Positions 10,863-20,039 of a stretch of DNA of 64,000 bases are shown here, piece after piece. This DNA is from Phialocephala subalpina. Taxonomy: Eukaryota; Ascomycota; Leotiomycetes; Helotiales; Mollisiaceae. How positions within the stretch are numbered: the first letter of the stretch is position 1; every line of letters starts with the position of its first letter. The notes beneath the pieces are model-generated. The model made no database searches and had not been told where the DNA came from. It saw nothing but the letters and a program-made list of their open reading frames with translations. The translations under genes were made by a program, and so were the position numbers. The stretch lies in NCBI GenBank assembly GCA_900073065.1, contig FJOG01000002.1:1520243-1584242 (forward strand). The letters run 5' to 3'.

Positions 10863-11642
10863 ATGGATATGGAAAAGCTGAAGAAGATGCAGCAGTCGGT
10901 GCGAATTGGTGAGTCTCTTCTTCGCCGTTATTAGGCATTGTTTTGATGTCTTGGTGGTGCCGGGAATCGGAGCGCCCATGCTCCCTTGACCAGCCTCAAT
11001 GAACAATAGCTAACCCTTACCGTAGGGTACGTCAAGATCTCCTGAACATATGTTCCCCGAGCTCGACTTCTACACTACCGATTCTGCGAACACGATGGGG
11101 AAAGGGTGGTTCGTTGGACATGTGCTGACAAACGGTGAACAGTGGAAAGGGCACACCAAGAAGAAAGGTCAAAAAGGTCCACAAGAGCGCTGGCATGGAC
11201 GACAAGAAGCTGCAGACCGCACTCAAGAAGCTTAATGTACAACCTATCCAAGCCATTGAGGAGGTCAACATGTTCAAGTCTGACGGCAACGTCATCCACT
11301 TTGCTGCACCAAAGGGTACGGTTTTTCTCTTGTGAAGGGGACTTCTTGATGGAGTATGAGGCTGTCAAGATCTCAAGCTAACATGACTTCTCTATAGTTC
11401 ACGCCGCCGTCCCATCAAACACCTTCGCTATCTACGGTAACGGCGAAGACAAGGAATTGACAGAACTCGTTCCCGGTATCCTCAACCAACTCGGCCCCGA
11501 CTCCCTCGCCTCCCTCAGAAAGCTCGCCGAATCATACCAATCCATGCAGAAGGCAGAAGGCGGTGATGACAAGAAGGACGATGACGACGATGATATCCCA
11601 GATTTGGTTGCGGGGGAGAACTTCGAGGACAAGGTCGAGTAA
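10863..11642 (+). CDS. EGD1: nascent polypeptide-associated complex subunit beta
   Basis: Exons: 10863-10908, 11026 (a single base), 11143-11315 and 11398-11642, giving 154 residues. The product starts [19 protein letters not shown]. It then has the basic ribosome-binding stretch [14 protein letters not shown], the NAC domain ([60 protein letters not shown]) and an acidic [15 protein letters not shown] tail. NAC binds the ribosome exit site and shields nascent chains; the beta subunit pairs with NAC-alpha. The length and every block match the family. The frame between VRIG and GKGTPRR cannot be kept with one GT-AG intron. It is kept by two introns (10909-11025 and 11027-11142) flanking one G. 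Intron 3 is 11316-11397 with branch AGCTAACATG. Confidence 0.93.
11026..11026 (+). other. EGD1: predicted one-nucleotide exon (G) in the NAC-beta gene
   Basis: The preceding intron starts GTGAGT (10909), has a textbook branch site TAGCTAACCC (11008-11017) and ends CCGTAG (11025). The next intron starts GTACGT (11027), has the branch-like TGTGCTGACA (11121-11130) and ends GAACAG (11142). Joining ATTG + G + TGGAAAG restores the codons Ile-Gly-Gly-Lys of the conserved RIGGKGTPRR block. Direct joining of 10908 to 11143 would shift the frame out of the NAC domain. Confidence 0.75.
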
Positions 11643-13263
11643 AAAGTTGATCTCGCACAAGCAGCGGCCCTACATCACGGTGAATATGGGAGAACATAAT
11701 TTTGCCTCGATTTGGGTTATTCAGGGACGAATGGGCAAAAACTACACGGCTGCTAGTATGAAATAAGGCGAGAATTTCGGTAGTCAGGGTTGCTTGCTTG
11801 TACAAAACCATACAGCGCCTTTCTGGTCTCCTAAGTTATGGTCTCTTCGATTGTGATGGAATTGCAGGGACAGCATGAATGTGCAGGATAGGTGAACTGA
11901 CATGAGCAGGCTACAAGCTGGAAACCCAACAAACACCGAGATTGAAGGAGCTGCTCTGGCAAGGCTAGGATTAGACAGGCAAGCAACACACCGGCAGCAA
12001 TGGGACGGGAGGAAATCTATGGCTTTTGGGGTTGAGCGAGAACCGGGAACCGGCGATTCTCCATGCATGATCGCTGGCACAGCTCTACCTATTCGAATTC
12101 CTTCTCAAATCCTACAGGAAACCCCACGATACAATCAACACTCACAGTCAAGGACTGCGAGTCACCCACCTCCTGCTTAGCAAGTGCCAAACGTCTGTTA
12201 CTCGTACCTCTATGTATCGACTGTTACTAAGCTCAGAACTCTAGACCTGCCAGTGCAGTACATCATTATTACTTTTGAGTCTAGCTCCGTTGCGTTTCAA
12301 GCGTATTCTTTAACAATAGGCTAATAATGCGGCGACAACCGGAAGTGGATGTCGGTCGGGCTTTGATGACTTTTCCAAGCCGAATTGTCCGACCCGAGGA
12401 CATACAATCCTCTTGATACTATTCTGCCTAGAGAATTGGAGTGCTTTGATTCAAGTATGATGACAAGAAACCAAGCATAATTTAGTCGCTCTGGAGAAAG
12501 CAAATGTTCAGCCAACGATAGTTACGTGTTGACTAAAAGAACTGCATCCCCTTCGGCGTTGTGCTCTGTATAGTTTTGGAATAAATACATGTGAACCTGG
12601 CAATATCCCAAAATCCTCAATCTCGGGTCCAATGCATGAGCGTTCCTGAAAGACCTAAAACTCGCAAGAGCCTCGCACTGCGTGCTTCACCTTCTGTGAC
12701 TTGAGGTTTGTAGTTGTTGCTGATTAGGAATTTCAAAACTACATGCGCAATCACAAGCACCTTTCTTCGTATATCATTTTTGCCGAATTTGGAGATCTCC
12801 CAAGGTGGCATTGCTAAAGCCTGTGTTTCATTTTGTTTTGTAAAATGCTTGAAAAGCTCACCTTCACCAGATTCTTCTCGCCTTTCGAATGAATGGGGCT
12901 GCCCACAATATAGATGGCTTGATGGTTCGATCAAAGGCAGAGCAAGTATCTAATGATTTGGGGACATTCATCTTGATTTCGCTTTTCATCTTCTTCGCGA
13001 AGATGATTGATCCCGAGGCACTTACTTTACGTGAAGATGTACTTTGATTCTCGAAATCCAGCTTCCGCGATGCTGCGGAGGCAATCAGTCTGATGCGGGT
13101 CGACTACATAATCTTTCCATCATAGAAGTTCTTCTCAATATGGGTATCTGGAAGACAGCTGGTGATTCCAAATCTGATTTATGATGGATAGGTCCATCCG
13201 GGGTGGACTTCCAAGGCATTTTCCTACCAATGCCAGAGTCCTATTCTGAGTTAGCTGTCCCCT
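11643..13263. other. intergenic; weak minus-strand frame only
   Basis: A minus frame at 12617-12934 (reading ELFKHFTKQNETQALAMPPW and a hydrophobic RRKVLVIAHVVLKFLI segment) has no clear domain or start context. It could be a relic of a hypothetical-protein gene. The rest holds nothing I recognise. Confidence 0.3.
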
Positions 13264-14455
13264 TCAGCCGTCGTCTGATTCCAACCGGGAGTACGCTCTG
13301 CTTCTTTGTGATATGTCTGGCTCGAGCGGAGGACTGATAAGTTCTTGCTCCGACTCCACAATTTCCCCCTTTCGACTTGTGCTTGGGAGGTCGCCTAAAG
13401 CGATATCGGTCCTTTTTTCACACCCAGAACAAAAATTGGCTGTCGACACAAGCGTTAATCATGTACAAACAATAGAAGGACAACAACTGCTCACCTCCAG
13501 GATCTCGATGCGTGAGCCAAGCTCCCGTACACAGTCTAAAAATCTTCCACAACGCTTGCATGAACACAAGATCCGCCACCAGAATCGACACAAACAGCGT
13601 CCCTGAAGATTTTCGTTTTGGCACCAGACACAAATATTTCGTAGATATCACCGCAACAGACATATTCAACGCACCAGTTTGGTCTTTCAGTGCGTCGTAA
13701 CTATCGTTTGCGGGGCCAGGAACCGCATTCACGATCTGTCGCTGCATGGATGTGAAGTTCTGGCTGAAGTTTTGCAAGGCTGTTGCGTTTGTGAGGATAT
13801 TTGGTGTAGCGGTGGTTTGGCCGAGGTCTGTTAGGATGGTTGAGTAGAAGGATTTGGCGAGACTGTCGGCGGGGAGCCATATGTTCGGGGTGGAGTTTGT
13901 AGAGGGGTAGGAGATGTTGCTGCCTGCGCTTCCGGAGATGGTAACTCCCCTGCCAGAAAAAGTCCTGTCCTCGTCGTTCACATCGGTGTTCGACATGAAA
14001 CGATAGTCTACGGCCCAGAAGCCGAGGTCGGTGATGTCTTGAACGGGTTCCTTGGCGTTGGGCTGAGTGAAGTCTAATGTAGACACAAGGTTAGTTAGCA
14101 GTCCTTGGGTACATGCTCGGAGCACGAGGCGGAAGTGCGGAGCTTACGTATTGTGCCTTTCCTTATGTTGTCTGTTTCGTTCCGGAGGGTGTTCTGCATT
14201 TCGTAAGAGATGTAGGTCCAATACTGCGATCTGGTCATATTTAGTCTTCCGCACAATTCTTCTCGGAGATGCAACCTTACAGCAGTGATTCTCCGTTCCG
14301 AAAACAAGCGTTTTCTTTTTGTCCTCGCTATCTTCTTGGACGTGGATAGTGAGTTTGCTATTCTTCAGTTGTTTAAGGGCGGAAAGGATTATCGACCTCG
14401 AGAGCGGGGACGGGCATCCGAGGAACAGATTGTGGATGGAGTCGTAATAGCTCAT
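13264..14455 (-). CDS. hypothetical transmembrane protein, multi-exon
   Basis: Minus-strand gene. The last exons are well supported: exon to 14148, intron 14147-14074 (74 bp, acceptor CATTAG), exon 14073-13495, intron 13494-13440 (55 bp, GTGAGC...CGACAG), exon 13439-13264. The protein reads LNMTRSQYWTYISYEMQNTL and ITDLGFWAVDYRFMS, then an extracellular-like part with many N-x-S/T sites (NISYPSTNST, TNATALQNFSQNFTSM). A membrane segment (LFVSILVADLVFMQALWKIF) and a Ser/Glu-rich cytoplasmic tail follow. Upstream, 14455 MSYYDSIHNLFLGC may be the first exon, but its junction with the next exon (about 14277-14216) is ambiguous. It resembles large fungal single-pass or few-pass surface proteins of unknown role. 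Confidence 0.55.
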
Positions 14456-15635
14456 TATGCCTAGAATTTTATTCCCTTTTCCTGCTGCTTGGTTGATTGT
14501 TCGTTCCCTTTACTCAACTTGAGCAGGCAAGTTTCAATCGACAAATCGACAACGCAATTGAAAGGCAAGCAGGAGAAGACCTCAAAGACAAGAAAATCAG
14601 TGAGGGGAGCTTGTCGATTACAAGAAGGTAAGCATGATGATAAGAGCTCCATGCTTCCCAGCCCCGCCCTCGTCCGAATCCTCCGTATGTAATTTATGTA
14701 AAAACTAAACTTAGCAAGGGCAAGTGCTGATCTAGGTGCTGCACGAAAGCACGAAAACCCATAACGTCAAAGGGACCTGCAGCTCAAACCGAACCCTTGG
14801 AAGGTGCTGACAGACAGTAACTGTCTACTTGGACATAAATATTCTTGAGGTTTCCCTTGTTCGAGGAACTGCTAGTATAGTGAGAAAACGATTCTAGAAG
14901 AGAGAAAAGGAAATAGGAACCCCGCATGTTCCTGCTTTCAGAAATCAAACACGAGACTGGGCTGACATGCAGAGAAGTAGGGGAACATTGGGCAAGTCGT
15001 CATCTATATCCTTAAACATGCATCCTCCACGAGACACCGAATGAATTCGCAAGTTCAGTCCGTGCCGCAGAGAATGGTGGAGAGCAGCATTGGGGTTTTC
15101 GAGCCCTGGCAGTGCGATAATATACAAGCTAAGGTTCGAAGACTGCCTGTCGTTGCTTTGATTTTGAAGCTGTGTAGTAGTTGTAGGAGAGGAGAAGTTG
15201 AATCGAGTTCTGCTATGCGAAGTGGATGCGATGAAATTCGAGTGAAGTTAGTTCAAGGATTGGGCTAGTCCAAAAAGGGCAAGGTGCCATTTACTTCATC
15301 ATTTCAATGATTTTCGTACATCACCACTCGTCCAAACCACTCTTCAGTATATCTCAGTATTATCTCTTCAGCACTACTTCTTAAACATAATTTCCTCCGC
15401 ATTGCTTACATATCTAACATCCACTGTGCGAATTATACCTCTACTAACATTTTCAGATTCTAGAGCTATCTTTCCATCCAGCATTCAATCCACGAGCGCA
15501 GACCCGAATTTACGACTCCCACCATACTCGTTCGCATGCGCCCGAATCTCTTTTCGAACACACTACGCAAGCATAAGCAAGAGGCAGGAGACAGGGTCGA
15601 TGGATTACGTTCGAATGATATCTCAAAGCTCTTGA
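14456..15635. other. intergenic, nothing recognised
   Basis: Only short overlapping frames occur. No tRNA, repeat or motif stands out. Confidence 0.4.
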
Positions 15636-16577
15636 GAGCGGCATCGACGCGCTGCATTGCCATCGTCTGTTCTCGAGCAGCTTCCTTTGGATATTCTGGT
15701 ATATGTCATGGAATTCATGCCGCTGGAGTCAGCTGTGGCCTTCTCCCTTCTTGCATGCACCTCAAGTGTTTGCTTGGAACTCGGCATTTTTTTAGAACTT
15801 ACCACTTCGACGGAAGACACAATTGCGCTACTGAGTCTCCTGGCTCTCGATTTACCCGATCACGTTGTCTACTCTCCTTGCAAAAGGCTGCATAGCATGA
15901 AAAACTTGCGCAGATACAACAGCTGTACGGCTTACCAGTACGCCAATTTACCCTTCCCAGCTTGTGTGTCTGAAGATCGGAACAACAGAACTTCTGCGGT
16001 CACCCAATTATTTGGTGCGACCGCTTTCAAAATGGCCCCAAAAAGATATCACCAACAACCTGTGAATACACAATTATTGAATATCATGTCCAGCAAGGCA
16101 GCAAAGACAACGACAACAGGGAACTATGTGCGGTAACACAAGGAAGAATGGTGTGCCATCCGGGGACATCTGATGCATCGTCTACAGACCGTGTACATTT
16201 CGCGCAACTGTTTAAATGCCACGGCTCTTGGGGACGATCTGCCCGATGAAATGATCTGCCCTCATGTCTTGGTTGACTGGGCAATGCACGACATTGGGTC
16301 TGGAGTAAAAAGATGCCAAGCATGTCGCACCGACTATCGTATGGACCTCGAGTTCTACGACGGCCATGGAGTGGCGATATTCTTTACTGCATGGAAGGAT
16401 CTGGGACCTGGACCAAATAGTGAGGTATGGGTGAGACATCTCGAGAGGGGCCGGAGGCAGCCCCTCGATGGTTTCTCGTGCGTCGAAACCTATTACAAGG
16501 TCGGGCTCAGGACGAAGATTTATTATCTTCTGCTTTTGGGGACAGCGATGAAGACTTCAAGTTTGACTGACTATTGA
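15636..16577 (+). pseudogene. F-box domain protein interrupted by an in-frame TAA
   Basis: The frame open from 15636 carries an F-box (LEQLPLDILVYVMEFMPLES, then AVAFSLL) and CKRLHSMKNLRRY. It then has a middle region ending QLLNIMSSKAAKTTTTGNYV, where TAA occurs at 16134-16136. The same frame continues without any other stop to 16577 with LQTVYISRNC, DEMICPHVLVDW, CQACRTDYRMDLEFYDGHG and a WVRHLERG end. These are the usual C-terminal blocks of Pezizomycotina F-box proteins, which act as substrate receptors of SCF ubiquitin ligases. In relatives I recall a Gln after YV-x, so CAA to TAA is a plausible origin. No in-frame ATG precedes the F-box, so the first exon is also unresolved or lost. Confidence 0.7.
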
Positions 16578-16949
16578 CACCGAAGAACAAAGCTGATCTG
16601 TTCCGCTTTCAAAAGCTATGCGTAGCTGCGTACCCGTCGATAAACTAAATTGCAAAACGCCAGATCTGGAGATCATGTACTACATGTCACCAATAGTTTA
16701 AATGGATCACTTGTTTGATGGAATTTATTGTCTAGCACGCCAATTTCGCACTTATCTCACTGCAGCTTCTACCCACTATATACCTTCTATTCCGTCAGGC
16801 TTCATGCGTGAGAGCGGATTTCTCCTTTCCACAACCCTCGAGTTCAGGCTGTCGAAGATAGTCGACTGGTGTGGCTGAAAATCTATTCGTAGTTGGAGAG
16901 TTGTCGGAGAGTTGTCGGAGACTTGATCTGTGTCTTGTCGAGCTCAGCG

Positions 16950-17000
16950 TCCATTTGGTCCAGCGGTTAGAGTCTCGCAACTTTGATTGGACAATCGACC
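16950..17000 (+). other. tRNA-like (Glu-type) 5' half, probable relic
   Basis: TCCATTTGGTCCAGCGGTTA followed by GAGTCTCGC resembles the acceptor 5' strand and D arm of eukaryotic tRNA-Glu, with an A-box match (TGGTCCAGCGG). Downstream there is no proper B box (only ACAATCGACC), no matching 3' acceptor strand and no T tract. A functional tRNA is therefore not supported. Confidence 0.3.
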
Positions 17001-17215
17001 ATGCTCACATACTGCATTCATTCTGGGAAAATACGCCCAACCGAAAAAAATCGGAGTTACAAGACGAGGAGATTGGAAAAATTCTTCTGATCCATTCTAG
17101 TCATCGAATGTCGCCATCGATTTCGAAGCCGCTGTGAATCGAGGTGTCCAGTTAGCAGAGCCGGCTGGATTACGAAATATACAAAAAACGATCGATCGAT
17201 GCGCAATAGGTGTAG

Positions 17216-17960
17216 TTGACGAGCCTGGCGGAAGAGGAGGAAGTACTCCGACTGCTAATATCCCAGTTAGACAACGCAAATACCACCGTCTTGGAAACGC
17301 GTCTCAAGTTGCAGAAGACAGAGTCAATATCAGAGGCTGCTCTCCAAGACAAGACGAACAATATGCTAGAAATGCGGCTCCAGGTGCAGCAAAACGAGAT
17401 GGCTTTCCAGGTGAATAATTATTCTGCTTTTGAGGTGCGATTCAAATCGAGCAGGCGAATTGAGCTGCAGATACGAATTACGAATCGAGAAGGCTAAAAA
17501 GGCTAGGTATACGGCGGTCAGCGAGGCTTTGAAGGTCCAGCAACAGCTAGGCACGGCTATCCGAGAGAAGAACGCAGATGCTGATGATCAAGAAACAAGA
17601 GCGGCATATGTCGAGGCGATAGCCGCCAGTGATAGCATTCACACTGGCGTATCAAACCAGTTAACAGACTTCTTGACCGGTATCCAGGCCATGTACGCCA
17701 TTCCCAACAGCCAGAGGCGACGAGTCTACAGATCAGTGCAAGAAGCTGAACGCTGAAATAGTGTCAAGCAAGCACAATTGGACGACCGGGAGTCAAAGAG
17801 TGCGCTATCTATCATGGAAAGCGCGGGCGCGAGTCTGGAACCGATCATGCCAAGGGGTGCAGAACTTCCTGGCAAGTGTCTGGGAGACAGCCGTCCGAAA
17901 AGAGCTCGTGGATATCACGAAAACAGTCAACCTCCACAAGAAAGATGCTTGCTACTCTAG
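17216..17960 (+). CDS. coiled-coil hypothetical protein, fragmented model
   Basis: Three successive plus-strand frames look like one protein. The first (17216-17497) is a coiled coil (EEEEVLRLLISQLDNANTTV, then LETRLKLQKTESI and LEMRLQVQQNEMAFQ). The second (17430-17756) continues it (RIEKAKKARYTAVSEALKVQ, LTDFLTGIQAMYAIPNSQRR). The third (17778-17960) holds a basic PKRARG stretch that could be a nuclear localisation signal. Junctions near 17420-17470 and 17760 need an intron or frameshift; GTGAAT at 17410 is a possible donor. No family is recognised. Confidence 0.4.
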
Positions 17961-17972
17961 CCCTTCAAAAAC

Positions 17973-19413
17973 TCAAACATGTGCCCATCCATTCTGAACG
18001 AGAACTTGCATCTCGTTGATGATACAGTAGGCTCCAATGTGGTCATAATTTTCGCCGTTCTGCAGGGTATCAGCCCACCATTTTTTGATTCTCCTCTCCA
18101 CGATATATCGTTCTGTTATCCTTCGTGGAAGTCCTGTCCATCTCGCCCACCGATTATTCCAAATACCTGCCCATTGTTCTCCCCGGCCTGGCCAAACGCC
18201 AGAGCTTGGATGCACCAGTCTCTTCGCTTCCTCATTGTATGAAACCCTCACATTCGGGTTCACCCAAACACCCTGCACCGAACTCAACAAATTATCCTCA
18301 TGGACCAGACAGCATTCGGAGCCTTCCAAGTAATGGCTGGCAAGACTATCAGGTATGCCTCGAAACCGTAGTGGCGGGTCGTGGTAAAAAGGTTCTGCGT
18401 GAAACGCAACTATCCCATTCCAGCACGATTTCACTGGTACTGGAGAGTTGGACATCACAGCATGCCGTGATTCCGAATCAAGGAAGAAAGGCCAGGTTTG
18501 GGTGATTGCTTTTGCACCTGATTTGTCACGAAGTGCGAAGGTGTCGTAGTACTGAGGAGGTTTCAAGAAGTCGAGGGAACATACGGCGGCGTAGTTGCCT
18601 TCTCTCGTTGCAAGTAGTGTGGTGACATCTTCAGTCTAGCGATTGATGATGTGAGTACTTTTCAGGCAATTTATGAGGGGTACGTACTGTGAAGGTGACG
18701 TCGTTCAACCATAGTATCTTGTCAAAAGTTCGCTTTCCTTGCCTATTTGTACGTTCTGCCAGCTGCCTCAGCTTGTCCATGACCTGGTTCCGTATTCCTG
18801 CCAGATATGGTATCCGTCGCAATTCTTTCTTTCCCCTGCTTGTCCATACCCAACCTTCCTCATTCAATTTAGGTATTCTGTTAATCTCCTCCTGGTGTGT
18901 TGTCTGATGCAGTTCAATACTCCGCTCCACGCCTAATTTCTCCAGCTCTAGATCCAAATCTCTCAAAGCACCCTTGGTGTCATCGAAACTACCTCCTTCT
19001 ACGATGGAGATGTAGACATTTTCTGGACCGAAATGTTTCACCAGGTCGAGGACGGCGGCACTCCAGTGAGATCGTATGATCAGCTCGTTGTTCCAATGCA
19101 TGCTGGCGATGAAGATGCGTTCTCTATACGATGAAGAATTTCCAGATGGGGTGGCGGATGGAGAAACTCGAGTGGAGGGATGGGTGGTGACGACGGTCAG
19201 GATGTAGTCGAAAAAGAGCACACCGAGCAACAGGAGAAGAGCTGGACGAAGCCACCGTCGCCATGGGCGTCTTGACTTGCGAAGAGGACTTGGAAACATG
19301 CGTTGAGATGTTAAATTCACATCGTCGACCTTCTGCATCAAAGTTTCCAATATCATCTTCGCACCTGCTGAAGGGAGCCTTGAGAAAGAAAGTTCCGCGC
19401 TCTCTCGCCACAT
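17973..19413 (-). CDS. CAP59/CMT1-like alpha-1,3-mannosyltransferase (GT69)
   Basis: Exon 1 19413-18688, intron 18687-18636 (52 bp, GTACGT...CGCTAG), exon 2 18635-17973; 462 residues. An N-terminal cytoplasmic stretch is followed by one membrane anchor (LRPALLLLLGVLFFDYILTV), so a type II Golgi enzyme. The conserved blocks follow in order: FIASMHWNNELIIRSHW, GPENVYISIVEGGSFDDTKG, RGKKELRRIPYLAGIRNQVM, FDKILWLNDVTFTTEDV, YAAVCSLDFLKPPQYYDTF, TWPFFLDSESR, VPVKSCWNGIVAF, LRFRGIPDSLASHYLEGSEC and WVNPNVRVSYN. The family is defined by the Cryptococcus capsule proteins Cap59 and Cmt1; its role in ascomycetes is unsettled, probably a surface glycan or glycolipid. It is divergent from the GT90 gene at 20040. 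Confidence 0.88.
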
Positions 19414-20039
19414 TATCCACCCTCTAGTGACTTGTTCGCTCAGTGCGTGAATGTCTTGTCAATTACTGCAATTAACTACTTGTGACTAACCTGACAGTTT
19501 CAAGGTTTCTCAATTGGGAGTGATACAGTTTTTCGAGAGCCAATTTTTCACAGCGCTGGTCACAACAGGGTTGAACCCGGGTAAATCAATCTCACTTAGC
19601 CCAGATGTGAAAATTCCAATACGAATAACATTCGTTACCAACAAAAATTATATTGTCAAACACGAGTTTATGCCGGCAATTATGCTGCGCCTTGCGTTGT
19701 TTGAGTGGCAATCGCCTTTAGCCGTGCGGGGAGCCAATTCCGGATCGGTGCGCTAATGCCCCCCTGAATCCTTGACCATAGCCGAATCCTCAAATTTACG
19801 TTTGTCTTACGTCGCAAGCCTGCCGCCGTTCCTTGGCTCGTAGGCAGCCACGTTATGCCTTCTTAGCTGCAAGCAATTACCCATTGCTTCACGAAAGGCT
19901 TTCCTTTCTCTGTTATTTTGCTCCAACTCTGTGTGGATGGGTACTTACAGTATGAACGGCATGTTCTCTTGTCTTTGTTATCGCAGCTCCTTATCTATGA
20001 ACCTCACCTGAGGCTCTCCCAGAGATCCCAGGTCCTACA
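19414..20039. promoter_or_regulatory. shared divergent promoter of the GT69 and GT90 genes
   Basis: This 626-bp region separates the two start codons, which point away from each other. It has no coding frame of substance. I see no clear TATA box; co-regulation is an inference from the arrangement. Confidence 0.5.

Noticed and set aside
10909..11142. A single long intron in NAC-beta
   Set aside because: Joining 10908 to 11143 shifts the frame and loses the whole NAC domain; no alternative GT or AG restores it.
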